DNA of 64,000 nucleotides from Anaeramoeba ignava (lineage: Eukaryota > Metamonada > Anaeramoebidae): positions 162,001-226,000 of the forward strand of contig JAPDFW010000066.1 in NCBI GenBank assembly GCA_028826165.1, read 5' to 3'. This document shows, in pieces, positions 43,438 to 54,543 of this stretch. A program made the position numbers and the translations under genes. Positions within the stretch are counted from its first letter, which is position 1, and every line of letters starts with the position of its first letter. The notes beneath the pieces were generated by a model, which did no database searches, was not told the origin of the DNA, and worked only from the letters and a program-made list of their open reading frames with translations.

Positions 43438-46400
43438 ATGAATTCAACAAAAAAAATTAAATCAATTCTTGATAATAAAAAAATTGTAATAATTCATTGG
43501 ATTAATGAAATATTAAATGAAAATATAACGGAAAAAGAATTTGCAAATCAATTAAGAAATGGAGTTATTTTATGTGAATTACTTAAAAAAGTTAATTCAA
43601 AAATATGTTTAAATTTTCATCTTTCACCAAGAACAGAGTTTTTTTATTTAGAAAACATCACTTTTTTTATTAAAGGATATTTTAATCTTGTTTCAAAAAA
43701 ATCAGATGCTTTCGAACCAACAGATCTTTATGAACAAAAAAATTTAAATAGAGTTATTGAAACTCTTTATGATTTATTTCTTTATTGGATAAAAAATGGT
43801 GGAGTTTTATTAAAAAATCCCTTTTTAAAATCACATAAAAACTCACTTCAAGAAAAGTAAGAAATTTTATAATAAAAGAAAAAAAAACATTTTAATTAAT
43901 TTTTTCTTTTATTTTTTTTAGGATTAATTGGAAAAAAATTAAAGGTTATTTTTAAAATTATTTAATCTATTTTTAAAATTATTTAATCTATTTCTAAAAT
44001 TATTTAATCTATTTTTTAAAATTATTTAATCTATTTTTAAATTATTTAATTTATTTTTTAAAATTATTTAATCTATTTTAAAATTATTTAATCTATTTTT
44101 AAAATTATTTAATCTATTTCTAAAATTATTTAATCTATTTTTAAAATTATTTAATCTATTTTTAAAATTATTTAATCTATTTTAAAATTATTTAAATTTT
44201 TAAAAATTATTTTCTAAAATTAAATTATTTAAATTTCTTAAATTTTTAAAAATTATTTAATCTATATTTTTAAAATTATTTAATCTATTTTTAAATTATT
44301 TAATCTATTTATTTAATCTATTTTTAAAAATTTTTAATCTATTTTTAAAATTATTTAATCTATTTTTTAAAATTATTTAATCTATTTTTAAAATTAGGAA
44401 TTATTTGGATTAAACAAGGAAATAATTGGGAACAAAGCAAAATTAAGTAAATAAAATTAAAAATAATATTCAATAAAATAAATATTCAATTAAAAAATAA
44501 ATCAAATCATTTATATAAAAAGTATATTGAGAGGAAAATTAAAAGTAGTCATTTTAAATAAGAACGAAGATTACAAACTCGATCCAAAAACTTCATTAAA
44601 AGAAATTTCAACAGAATATAGGTTTTGTTGTTTATGTGAAACAAATGATCAAAAAAAGAAACTTATTTTTTCTGTTCCTTCAAGAAAATTATTACATAAA
44701 TGGATTTATTATATCAGAAGTTCTCAACACTCAGAAATTTTATATAAACTTAAAGATTCTTTATTGAATTTCCCCAAAATTGAAAAAAAATATGATATTT
44801 GTGAATATATTTTACTTGAAACTCAGGAAAATCAAGTAAATGAGGATATTTTAAAACAATAACAAAAACAATATTTTATTCAAAAAAAAATCATTAAAAC
44901 AACTTTATTTTTTTTTTGGGGTTTAGATTACTGAATTTGTTCCAAGGTTAATATTACTGCAAAATGATGTTATTTTCTTTTATTCTGAAAAAGATGAATT
45001 GAAAGACCAAATAAAAATACAAAAATCTACTCAAATTGATATTCTTGAAAATAACTTTTTAGCATTTAAAATTACTATTGAAACTGGAACTAGTTTTTGT
45101 ATTGTTACTACATCTTTATCATCAAAAATTCAATGGATTTGCAAAATTTTAAAATTAATTGATGGAGAAAAATATCTTGAAAAAATGGCCAAAAAATATC
45201 CAAATTTTTATCAAATAATGAAAAGAGTTATAGCTTTAAATCAAGAAAAAAACAAGGATTCAGTTTATTTTAAACATTTACAACACTATAGAAAGGATCT
45301 AATTATATCATCTGATGAATTAATTTGGGGATTTAATTTTTCAACTACTTTACAGCAAGATTTGCAGGGAATTAATCAAAATATTACTGAAATTATTGAT
45401 GACGAACAACAATATTATCAAGATCATTCAAATACAGAAGATCAATCATCATTTACAGATGAGAGAAAGCAAGGAAATTCAAATATTTATGATTCAGAAC
45501 TTTTTGGATTTGAAGAAGTATCGAATAAAGGAATTGATTTATTTTCAGAGACTTTCAGTGATAATATTGAAGATTTAGAAAGTTATTCAAATATAAATCT
45601 TTTTGAGGATAAAACTGACAATTTGATTTTTGATAAAAATCGAAAAGAAAATCAAACAGAAAATCAAATAGAAATAAATCAAACAGAAAATAAAATACAA
45701 GAAGAAAATAAAATAGAAATAAAAGAAGAAATAAAAGAAGAAATAAAAGAAGAAATAAAAGAAGAAATAAAAGAAGAAATAAAAGAAGAAATAAAAGAAG
45801 AAAATCAAACAGAAAATCAAATAGGAATAAATCAAACAGAAATAAATAAAATAGAAAATCAAACAGAAATAAATCAAATAGAAAATCAAACAGAAAATCA
45901 AATAGAAAATAAAACAGAAAATCAAAAGAAATAAAAAAGAAATAAATCAAACAGAAAATCAAATAGAAAATCAAATAGAAAATCAAACAGAAATAAATCA
46001 AATAGAAAATCAAATAGAAAATCAAACAGAAAATCAAACAGAAAATCAAACAGAAATAAATCAAACAGAAAATCAAACAGAAAATAAAAAAGAAAATCAA
46101 AAAGAAAATCAAATAGAAAATCAAATAGAAATAAATCAAACAGAAAATAAAACAGAAAATCAAATAGAAATAAATCAAACAGAAAATAAAACAGAAAATC
46201 AAACAGAAAATCAAACAGAAAATCAAACAGAAATAAATCAAACAGGAATAAAAGAAGAAAATCAAATAGAAAATCAAGAAGAAAATAAAATAGAAAATCA
46301 AATAGAAATAAATCAAACAGAAATAAATCAAATAGAAAATCAAATAGAAAATCAAATAGAAAAATCAAACAGAAAATCAAATAGAAAATCAAATAGAAAA

Positions 46401-48793
46401 TCAAACAGAAAATAAAACAGAAAATAAAACAGAAAATAAAACAGAAAATAAAACAGAAAATAAAACAGAAAATCAAAAAATAAATGGTTTTTTATCAGAT
46501 GAATTTAGTCAAGAAGAAAATGAAAATAAAATAGGAAATGAAATTGTTTTTGAAAAACATAAATTCTTTCCATCAGATGGAATTGATGAAAATCAAAGCG
46601 AAAATGAAATTGATGAAAAAAGTGGTTTTTTATCAGATGAATTTAGTCAAGAAGATGAAAATAATAAAAATAAAAATCAAATTCAAGATAAAATTGAAAT
46701 TCACAATAATGATTTATTTTCATCAAATGAATTAAAAGATGAATTAAAAGATGAATTAAAAGATGAATTAAAAAATGAATTAAAAGATGAATTAAAAGAT
46801 GAATTAAAAGATGAATTAAAAGATGAATCAGAAGATGAATATGTATATGAATATGAATATGTAAATGAAAATGAATTAAAAAATGAATTAGAAAATAAAA
46901 CAAAAGATGAATATATAAATGAAGATGAATTAAAAAATGAATTAAAAAATGAATTAAAAGATGAATCAGAAGATGAATATGTATATGAATATGAATATAT
47001 AAATGAAAATGAATTAAAAAATGAATCAATAGATGAAACAAAAAATAAATCAGAAGATGAATATGTATATGAATATGAATATATAAATGAAAATGAATTA
47101 AAAAATGAATTAGAAAATAAAACAGAAGATAAATATATAAATGAAAATGAATCAAAAAATAAATCAGAAGATGAATATGTATATGAAGATGAAAATGAAA
47201 ATGAAAATGAAAATGATAATGATAATGATAATGATAATGATAATGATAATGATAATGATAATGATGAATATGTATATGAAGATGAATTAAAAAATAAATC
47301 AGAAGATGAATATGTATATGAATATGAATATGAAAATGAAAATGAAAATGAAAATGAAAATGAAAATGAAAATGATAATGATAATGATAATGATAATGAT
47401 TATGAATCACAAATACTTGAAATTGTAAACCTCACAAAAACAGATTCACAAATCAATTATGATTCAAAAAGTGGAATAGAAATAAAAATTGATTCAAATA
47501 ACAAAAAAATAAATTCAAAAGAAGAAAATCAATATACAGATGAATCTGTAATTGAAGAAGAATCAGATGATGAAAGTTCTTTTGATATTTTTTCATCACC
47601 TGAAGAACAAGAAAGCGAAAAAATTTATCATAGTGATAATTCTGTAGTTATTTTATCAGAAGAAGTGGATGAACAAAAAGAGACAGACTTGCAAATGAAT
47701 AATTTCTTTGAGCAAACTAAGGATTGCAATATTTTTGGAGGCAAAATGACAGAGCAACAAGAACAAGAAGAATCACTTGATAATTTCGGAAAACTTTTCC
47801 AAAAAATGGAAAAACAAAAAGAAGAAGAAGAATTTCTTCGCAAAAATGTTTTCAATCGTATTTCAAAACGTGATTCTGAGGAGGATCTTCTATTAATGAA
47901 ATCTCGAAGTCAAGAAAATACAAGAAATGAACTTGATGAAGAAATAGTTGAAAAATTGAGTCAAATGTCAACACTCTCACAATCTCAATCAGTAACTTTT
48001 AAGACCCTTCACTCCACAATTTCAAGCTTAGATTTTTCTGAAGAGAAGGTTCTTAAGGAAGAGAATCAAACACTTTCTGATGAATTACAAGAACAGAAAA
48101 TTTTGATTGATAGTCTTCAAAGAACAAGTGAAAATTTACAATTAAGATTAAATGGTATTTAATTTTAATTTCAAAATGAATTTTAATTTTAATTTTAATT
48201 TTAATTTTAATTTAAATTTATCAGAAAAATTACCAGAACCAGATTTACAAATTGAAAACGAAGAAGAAATTAATCTTCGTAAGTTTTTCTTTCTTAGAAA
48301 TACAAATATAAGAATGATGAATGAATTGTTTATTAAAGATCGTGTTTTTGAAGAGATTTCTTTTGAATATAAAAGATTAAAGAAAAAAATTCAAGAAGTT
48401 AAAATTCCAAATTGGGAAAATATAATTGAGAATTTTGACAAGAAAGTTGATAAAATCATTTCAGAAAAAGAAGAAAAAATTAGCAATTCAAAATTACAAG
48501 AATTATCAAATAAAAATAATATTTTGCATAATAAATTGAGTAGAACTGTTGATGATCAAATGAAGAGATTTGAAGCTGCAGAATTTCTTTTTTCTTCAAA
48601 ACTTTCCATTCTAAAAGAACAACATAAATTTTCTGAACAAATTGCTCAACATCAATTAGAAATTCAAAATTCTAAAATTAATCAAGATGAATTAATAATT
48701 AATCAATTAAACCAAAAAATAAATGAACTTGAATTGGAATTTAAAGAAAAAGTGAAAAATTCAGATCTTTTGGATTCAGTTTCTCTTAATTAA
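43438..48793 (+). CDS. CH domain - tandem PH - coiled-coil protein (6 exons, two one-base lesions)
   Basis: Exons 43438-43856, 43922-43944 (23 nt), 44398-44446, 44523-44835, 44927-48154 and 48225-48793 (phases 2, 1, 2, 0, 1). Exon 1 is a calponin-homology domain (HWINEIL, FANQLRNGVILCELLKKVNS, FFYLENITFFIKGYF, DLYEQKNLNRVIETLYDL). Exons 3-4 give a PH domain (GIIWIKQGNNWEQSKINILR, LIFSVPSRKLLHKWIYYIR). Exon 5 gives a second PH (RLILLQNDVIFFYSEKDEL, KIQWICKILKLIDG). A ~600-residue Glu/Asn/Gln/Lys repeat follows, then coiled coil to the end. Two extra A bases (near 45924-45938 and 46359-46363) must be removed for one frame; exon 5 length then fits exactly. About 1,530 aa. Likely an actin- and lipid-linked scaffold; no close family recognised. 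Confidence 0.75.
43945..44397 (+). repeat. Intron 2 of CH-PH gene: TTTAAAATTATTTAATCTAT array
   Basis: The 453 bp intron runs from G|GTTATTTTTAAAATT to AAATTAG. A 21-22 bp unit begins within a few bases of the donor. It separates a 23 nt microexon from the PH domain. Confidence 0.85.
45640..47410 (+). repeat. Coding low-complexity tract (ENQTENQIE, IKEE, LKDE, DNDN)
   Basis: Successive blocks: GAAAATCAAACA/ATA units (Glu-Asn-Gln-Thr/Ile), AAAGAAGAAATA (Lys-Glu-Glu-Ile), GATGAATTAAAA (Asp-Glu-Leu-Lys), GAATATGAATATGTA, and GATAATGATAAT. The reverse strand has long spurious open frames of Phe/Leu/Ile. The first part contains the two frame changes. Confidence 0.8.
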
Positions 48794-48920
48794 ATGAATT
48801 AATTAATAAAAAGAAAATAAAAAGAAAAAAAAAAGATTATCATTGTTTTTGTTTGTTTTTGTTTTGTTTGTTTTTTTTTGTTTAATCATTTCATTAATTA
48901 ATTCATTCAAGTAAACATTT

Positions 48921-51866
48921 TTAAAAATGGATTTCCATTCCAAAATGAATCTCAAAAGCTTTTTTAGAATATACTTGAATTTCTTCAGAAAAACGAATAA
49001 CTTCATCCAATTTTGTTGATTCTTCTACAATATTCCAATCTTGGTCTTCATCTAAATATCCCATTTGAAGATTTTGATCAGAAAAAGCTTGTGGGAAAAG
49101 TTTAAGAAGATGACTCTTCAAATCAAGAACAGACAATATTTTTATTTTCGATAAATCAATTCTTGTGTCAAAATTTTTCACAATTTCCACGTGGCGTTCC
49201 ACTTTTTGAGAATTTTCATTTTGTAAAGAAGAAGCAAGAAGATCGAAGAAAGAGACTTTAAGAAATCGTCTGAGATGGTGGTTTCTGAAGGAAAGATTGG
49301 GGTCGAGAATCTCAGGTTCTGTATAAACAGAAAGTTGCGGGGAAGAAGTTGTGCGATCGCAGACTCTTTTCATTCTCTTTCTGAGTTGGGGATCAGCAAG
49401 AGAAAGAGGGGTTTTTTTGCGGAGATTTGGGGTTTCAGTGTCTGCGCCTAGTTTAATCAAGAGAAGGGCAGTGTGAATGTTGTTGCGGATGATTGCGAGA
49501 TGAAGCGGAGTGTTTCCGTCGAGATCCTGAGCATTTATATCGATGCCGCTTTGGAGAAGATCCGGGAGCAGTTGGAAATGTGCGTTTTTGGCAACAAGAT
49601 GAAGACAAGTTTTGCCGTCTCTTCGGATGACATTGGGTCTTCCCGAAGATGCGATCAATAACTTAAATGCCTGCAAACTTCCTTTTTTGCACGCAATATG
49701 GATTGCAGTGTTTCCTTTAGGCGTCAAATCCTGGAAGTTTATGTCTGCGCCACTTGAAATTAGTTGCTCAACAGCACTATCAAATCCAATTCCGCAAGCG
49801 AGATGAAGAACAGTCTTGCTTTTCTTCATCATAGCATCCACATTTGCGCCTTGTTGAATTAGCGCCTTTACTGCGCTGATACTTTTCTGGAGAACTGCAG
49901 TGTGGATCGCAAGTTTTCCGTTTTGATTTGAGAGTTCTAGTTCTGGATCTGCTTGCAAAATAAGCTTGAAAAGCTCGTATTTGCGCTGAATAAGCGCTGC
50001 ATGAAGAGCAGTGTTTCCGTTGTTATCTTTCAAATCGAGGTTGATTCCATTTTTGATAAACAACCAGAAAAATTTTTCGAAAACTTCGAAATCTGTTTTT
50101 AATTCTGAAGGCGGGATGCCAAACTTTTCCTCGGATTCCTGTTCATCGTTTTTGAATTCGAGTGATGGCAAGGATTCATCGAAAGGATATCTCTCGATAA
50201 GCAAGTGAAGCAGGGTTTGTTTCTTGATATTTTTGTGGTTGATATTGACGCCCAATTTGAGCAAGTATTCCATCATTTCCACATTTAGTTGTTTCAACGA
50301 AATATGGAGAATATTCTCTCCAGCAGCGTTTTGCACATGCACATTTGTGCGAACGCGTGACTGAAGGAGAAGCCTGATGATTGACACAGACTGGGTTTCA
50401 ACAGCCAAAAGTAGAAGAGAATTTCCTTTTGAATCTTGGGAATTGACGTCAACTCCTTTTCTGAATAAATAAAGAAAAATAGATTCGCGAAGGGAGGAAT
50501 CTTTGTATTGGGTGTGGAACGCGATATGAAGGGCAGAAAGACCTGCGTTGTTCTTGATATTAATGTCTGCTCCTTTCTCGACAAGTTTCTCCACAAATTT
50601 CAAATTGCCGAGTTCGATAGCTTGCAAAAACGCAGTCATTCCCTTTGAATCGCGCACATCAAGTCCTATTCGTTTATTGTTCACAAGAAAATCAAATACT
50701 TCCTGATTCCCTTCGTTTACTGCAAGATGCAATATTGTTTGTCCTTCCTTGTTTTGTGAGTTTGCGTTGCATCCTGTTGATATTAAAAGATCCAAAATTT
50801 GTGTTGAAACTTCCTTTGAATACGAATAAAATAATATGTGCGAAAATAACGCTTCTTCTTTTGACTGGTTATTTCCAATTGCTCCATCTCGAATTAAAAT
50901 GCTTTTATTTTCTTCGTATGAAAACACAACTTTAATTGCATTCATTTTGTTTTTTTCCAAAAGAAATCTTAGATATTCCACATTTTGCTCGTCAATTGGC
51001 CGAGAAATACTGTTCATTTCAAGAAAATTCACAATATTTATATCTCGACTCACATTCCCATTTTCCATTAATTCGTGGAATACTGATTCAATAAATTTAT
51101 TGAGTAAATCCACACCAATTTTTTTGTACTGATTTTGCGTTTTCTGTAGTTTTCTTTCCATTACAGAAAGCTTGCTCTTTTCTTCCTCTCTTTGCTTTTT
51201 TTGCTCTTCATTCATCAAAAATTTGTTGAGATATTTGGGGAATCTGGGCATAATAATCAACGGAAATTTCTTGATTAATTTCATTACTATTTGATGAAAA
51301 TCCAGAATCTTTTTTTTTAATTCCCACGAAGATCCAAGAAATAAAACATTCAATTCATATGATTTTTTCAGTACAATATCTTTTAATTTGGCTCCTATTG
51401 AATTGTCTTGTTTTTTATTATTCATGCTATATGAAACCTCGCATTCATATCCCTTTTGTTTAGGATCATAATGTTCAATGTAGATTGTATGTTTATTCCC
51501 TTCTTTGCTTCTTAAATATTGCGAAATGTGGAAAATATTCACGAATTTTATCATTTCTTCTTGATTTTCTGATTTCATTTCAATTATCCGATTTTCAACT
51601 TGCAATCTTATTTTTAATTGCTTTTCTTCTGTGTCTGATGAAATGAATGTCAAACCTAAAGAGACAATCGGAAATGAATGTTGAATATTATATTTAACTA
51701 ATCGAGAGATGATTTCTTGGTAATTTTTCTTTTGCATTAATTGTTTCATTTCAGGAATATTGATTTTCTCATCCAATTTATAGAAATGAATAAATTGATT
51801 CGTAAATCCAATAATTTTGTTTTGTGATCCTTTTTTGGATATTTGTTGTGTATCAAATATCCCCAT
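48921..51866 (-). CDS. PX-like / ankyrin-repeat / PB1 protein
   Basis: A single exon of 981 aa from ATG 51866. Residues ~1-210 form a beta-rich N-terminal region (PH- or PX-like). PLIIMPRFPKYLNKFLMNEE followed by YKKIGVDLLNKFIESVFHEL and INIVNFLEM looks like the C-terminal half of a PX domain; this is tentative. Residues ~360-830 contain about 13 ankyrin repeats (GQTILHLAVNEGN, GLSALHIAFHTQ, GNTALHAALIQRK, GNTAIHIACKKGS, GNTPLHLAIIRNN). Residues ~910-975 look like a PB1 domain with an OPCA-type acidic motif (LQMGYLDEDQDWNIVEESTK). The GC-rich ankyrin part suggests strong constraint. It is probably a membrane-associated adaptor; partners are unknown. Confidence 0.8.
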   Translation of the reverse strand: MGIFDTQQISKKGSQNKIIGFTNQFIHFYKLDEKINIPEMKQLMQKKNYQEIISRLVKYNIQHSFPIVSLGLTFISSDTEEKQLKIRLQVENRIIEMKSENQEEMIKFVNIFHISQYLRSKEGNKHTIYIEHYDPKQKGYECEVSYSMNNKKQDNSIGAKLKDIVLKKSYELNVLFLGSSWELKKKILDFHQIVMKLIKKFPLIIMPRFPKYLNKFLMNEEQKKQREEEKSKLSVMERKLQKTQNQYKKIGVDLLNKFIESVFHELMENGNVSRDINIVNFLEMNSISRPIDEQNVEYLRFLLEKNKMNAIKVVFSYEENKSILIRDGAIGNNQSKEEALFSHILFYSYSKEVSTQILDLLISTGCNANSQNKEGQTILHLAVNEGNQEVFDFLVNNKRIGLDVRDSKGMTAFLQAIELGNLKFVEKLVEKGADINIKNNAGLSALHIAFHTQYKDSSLRESIFLYLFRKGVDVNSQDSKGNSLLLLAVETQSVSIIRLLLQSRVRTNVHVQNAAGENILHISLKQLNVEMMEYLLKLGVNINHKNIKKQTLLHLLIERYPFDESLPSLEFKNDEQESEEKFGIPPSELKTDFEVFEKFFWLFIKNGINLDLKDNNGNTALHAALIQRKYELFKLILQADPELELSNQNGKLAIHTAVLQKSISAVKALIQQGANVDAMMKKSKTVLHLACGIGFDSAVEQLISSGADINFQDLTPKGNTAIHIACKKGSLQAFKLLIASSGRPNVIRRDGKTCLHLVAKNAHFQLLPDLLQSGIDINAQDLDGNTPLHLAIIRNNIHTALLLIKLGADTETPNLRKKTPLSLADPQLRKRMKRVCDRTTSSPQLSVYTEPEILDPNLSFRNHHLRRFLKVSFFDLLASSLQNENSQKVERHVEIVKNFDTRIDLSKIKILSVLDLKSHLLKLFPQAFSDQNLQMGYLDEDQDWNIVEESTKLDEVIRFSEEIQVYSKKAFEIHFGMEIHF

Positions 51867-51941
51867 AAAAATTAAATCCCCCAGATATTGAATATTTTCT
51901 AAGTTATTTTATAACAAGCAAATATAGAAATAAATTTGATG

Positions 51942-52714
51942 TTAAAAATCATTTTGTTTTGTTTTGTTTTTTTTTGGAATTAAATTATTTCTCATTCTAA
52001 AGTTAATACTTTGATTAGATTCTTTTATTCCAGTTGCTGAAACAAAACTTGAATATCCAAATTTAATTTCAAAGTTTTCATAAATCAATTCAATTATTGT
52101 TTTTTCACAAACAAAATTAATGTATTTTAATTCTTGTATTAGATTTTCTTGTTTGATACTTCTTTCATTTGAAATTGTTTTCTTTGCAATTTGATCATAA
52201 TATTCAAGTAATTTCTCTAAAGTTTCAACATTTTGTTTTATTCCTAATTCTGTTGCAGTTTTTGGCTAAACAAAAAATTTTTGAGATTAATTTTAATATG
52301 AAAATGTGAATAAGAATAAAATGCAATTAACTTACAACAACAACATTAATATATTGATTAATTAAATCTTGTAAGATTGATTGGAGTCTAGCTATATATT
52401 TAAATGTTATTGTATCTTTTTCTTTCATTTCCTAATTTTATAAATTTTATAAATTTTATAAATAAATTTGATAAGTTTTATAAATAAATTTGATAAGTTT
52501 TATAAATAATTTTATATTTAACATTTTGAATTGTTTCTAAAATAGATCGGTTTTTTTCTAAATTTTCAATTTCTAAATTATTGAAATCAAATCCTTTAGT
52601 TGATAAATATTGTTTATTTCCTTCTGATATAATATCAAGAATTTGGAAAATAAATTCATTTAAACTTGTTGTTTTAGGAATTTGTGCTTGACATTTTTGA
52701 AAAAATTCTTCCAT
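51942..52714 (-). CDS. Small helical protein, not recognised (3 exons)
   Basis: Exons 52714-52523, 52431-52336 and 52265-51942, all phase 0 with GT-AG, give 203 aa. It begins MEEFFQKCQAQIPKTTSLNE, continues EMKEKDTITFKYIARLQSIL and NVETLEKLLEYYDQIAKKTI, and ends NDF. It is predicted almost entirely helical with amphipathic heptads, as in tethering or adaptor subunits. It lies 75 bp from the ankyrin gene and 87 bp from the next gene, all on the minus strand. I do not recognise a family. Candidates to test include coiled-coil complex subunits of trafficking or chromatin machines. Confidence 0.65.
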
Positions 52715-52801
52715 TCCCTTTAAAAATTATTGAATAAAAAAAAAAGGAAGAGAAATTCATTAATTTTAAAGAAAAGTAAAAAAATCTTTTTTTTAAATAA
52801 A

Positions 52802-53560
52802 TCAATAAATCACTTTAATTGTTTCTTTTGTTTGAAATAAACACCAAAATGTATATTCTTCATATTCATTTCCCCAATTTTTAATTAAATCCATTATTTT
52901 TGTATCTTTAGTTAATATAACTAAATCTAAATATTTTTAAATATTTTTAAATTTATTTTTGAATTTATTTTTGAATTTATTTTTAAATTTACTTTGATTT
53001 TGATAACTTGTTGCAATATTTGTTTTTGATACATCTTCAATATTTTGATTTTTTGCAAAACTTTCTAATGCATCATTAATTGTTGCATTTTCATTAAGAG
53101 AAATTCTAATAGGATCTTTTTCACCTTTAAGGAAAATCTTTAAAACAATCTTATTTTTTAAAAAAAAATAATAATAAATAAAAATTTTAAAAAATTTTAA
53201 ACTAAATAAAAAATAATTTACTTGATCAAAATCACCAAATTTTAAATGCAAAGTTGATTTAGGATTTTTTGTAGTAAGAGTTTTACTTAAAGTTAAAGGA
53301 GTTTCTGTTTCTTGATAATATCTTTCTATTTTTGAAATTAAATAAAAAAAAATATAATTTGAATTTTAAATAAATTTTAATTATAAAATCTTCTTCAAAC
53401 CAAATGAAGGAGCAACTAAATAAAGTTTATGTTGTGCTGCATTTTCTACATTTTTTAATTTACGAATTGCAGCTCTTGATAATTTTGCTGCATCTGTATT
53501 TAATGGATTTGCCATTGGTTTTGATGAACCATCTGGAAAAAAAACTTTAAAAAGAACCAT
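52802..53560 (-). CDS. Small ubiquitin-fold / Ras-association-like protein (4 exons)
   Basis: Exons 53560-53401, 53325-53222, 53149-52993 and 52926-52802, phases 1, 0, 1, give 181 aa. It begins MVLFKVFFPDGSSKPMANPL and NTDAAKLSRAAIRKLKN. The middle reads TLHLKFGDFDQIVLKIFLKG, then DPIRISLNENATINDALESF, and the end KDTKIMDLIKNWGNEYEEYT. The pattern of beta strands and a helix after ISLNENATINDAL is like ubiquitin-fold, RA or CRIM-type domains. That assignment is inference. Three of four exons have no long open frame alone, so gene finders may miss it. It is divergent from SPCS2, with 100 bp between starts. Confidence 0.6.
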
Positions 53561-53660
53561 AATTTTAAATTTTAAATTTTAAATTTAATAAAAAAGAAAA
53601 AAATGAAAAAAAAATTAAAATTAAAATTTTTTTCATTTTTTTCATTTTTATTTTTTTAAA

Positions 53661-54387
53661 ATGAATCAAAAAATTAATTTTAATCCTTATAATAAAAAAC
53701 AAATTGTTGAAACTTTAAATGAAACAATTCAAAAAGCAAGTTTAATTCAATATAAAACAAATTTAAACAAAAATTTACAAAAAAAATTTACAAAAAAATT
53801 TTTTCTTATTTTTCTTTTTTAATAAATCAATATAATTTTAGTCTGCAATTAATTATGGATATTCTGAAGATAAAAAATGGACATATCTTTATAATACATT
53901 ATCAATTCTAGGAATTATTAGTATTTTATTTGCACAATTTAATTATGATTCTTGGCAGAAAAAGAAAAATAAAACATTTTTATTAGTTATCATTTTTTTT
54001 ATATTTTGGATTGCAACAACTTTTATTGAAAATTTAATTGAAGGAAAATTGATATTTTTTTCTTTACCAAAAAAATTTCAAATCAAAAAAAGAAAAAATG
54101 AAAAAATTGAATATCAATTAGCAATTCAAATAACAACTGATTTAAAATCAAAAGAAGGAATATTTGAAGTTAAAATATTTGAAAGAACTTCTTCAAATAA
54201 GTTTTGGTTTCAATACATTTGGTCTTGTATCAAAAATTTCAGTTTCAAATCAAATGCTTTTCTACTTTCTTCTTATTCTTTTCAACTCGAAGATATTTTC
54301 CATTCAAATGGTGATTTTTTACAATCAAAAGTTAATAATCAAATGAAAATTCTTCTTGATAATTCTTTTAGAAAGAAATTTCAATAA
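53661..54387 (+). CDS. SPCS2: Signal peptidase complex subunit 2 (SPC25/SPCS2)
   Basis: Exon 1 starts at 53661 (MNQKINFNPYNKKQIVETLN, ETIQKASLIQYK), and exon 2 is 53842-54387 (SAINYGYSEDKKWTYLYNTL). Two membrane spans follow (LSILGIISILFAQF, FLLVIIFFIFWIATTFI), then KLIFFSLPKKF and a cytosolic domain with FEVKIFERTS and FQLEDIFHSNGDFL. Order and spacing match SPCS2, the non-catalytic subunit that binds SPCS1/Sec61 and supports ER signal-peptide cleavage. The exon 1 donor is unclear: continuity with the family needs the break after QYK at 53756, where no GT exists; the only GT (53740) is in the wrong phase. A non-GT donor or a small deletion is possible. About 214 aa. Confidence 0.8.
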
Positions 54388-54543
54388 ATTTTTTTTGAAT
54401 CAAAAAAATCAAAGAAATCCAAAAAATCAAAAAAAGAAGAATAAGAAGAATTTTTAAATAAAAATAAAAGCAAAATTTAAAAATGAAAAATTTTCAATTT
54501 AAAAAAAAAAAGAATGAAATTAAATTTTAATAATTTTCAAGTT

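Noticed and set aside
45555-47410. Minus-strand open frames rich in Phe/Leu/Ile that look like multi-span membrane proteins
   Set aside because: They are antisense to the Glu/Asn/Gln/Lys repeat of the CH-PH gene, which has domain support on the plus strand.
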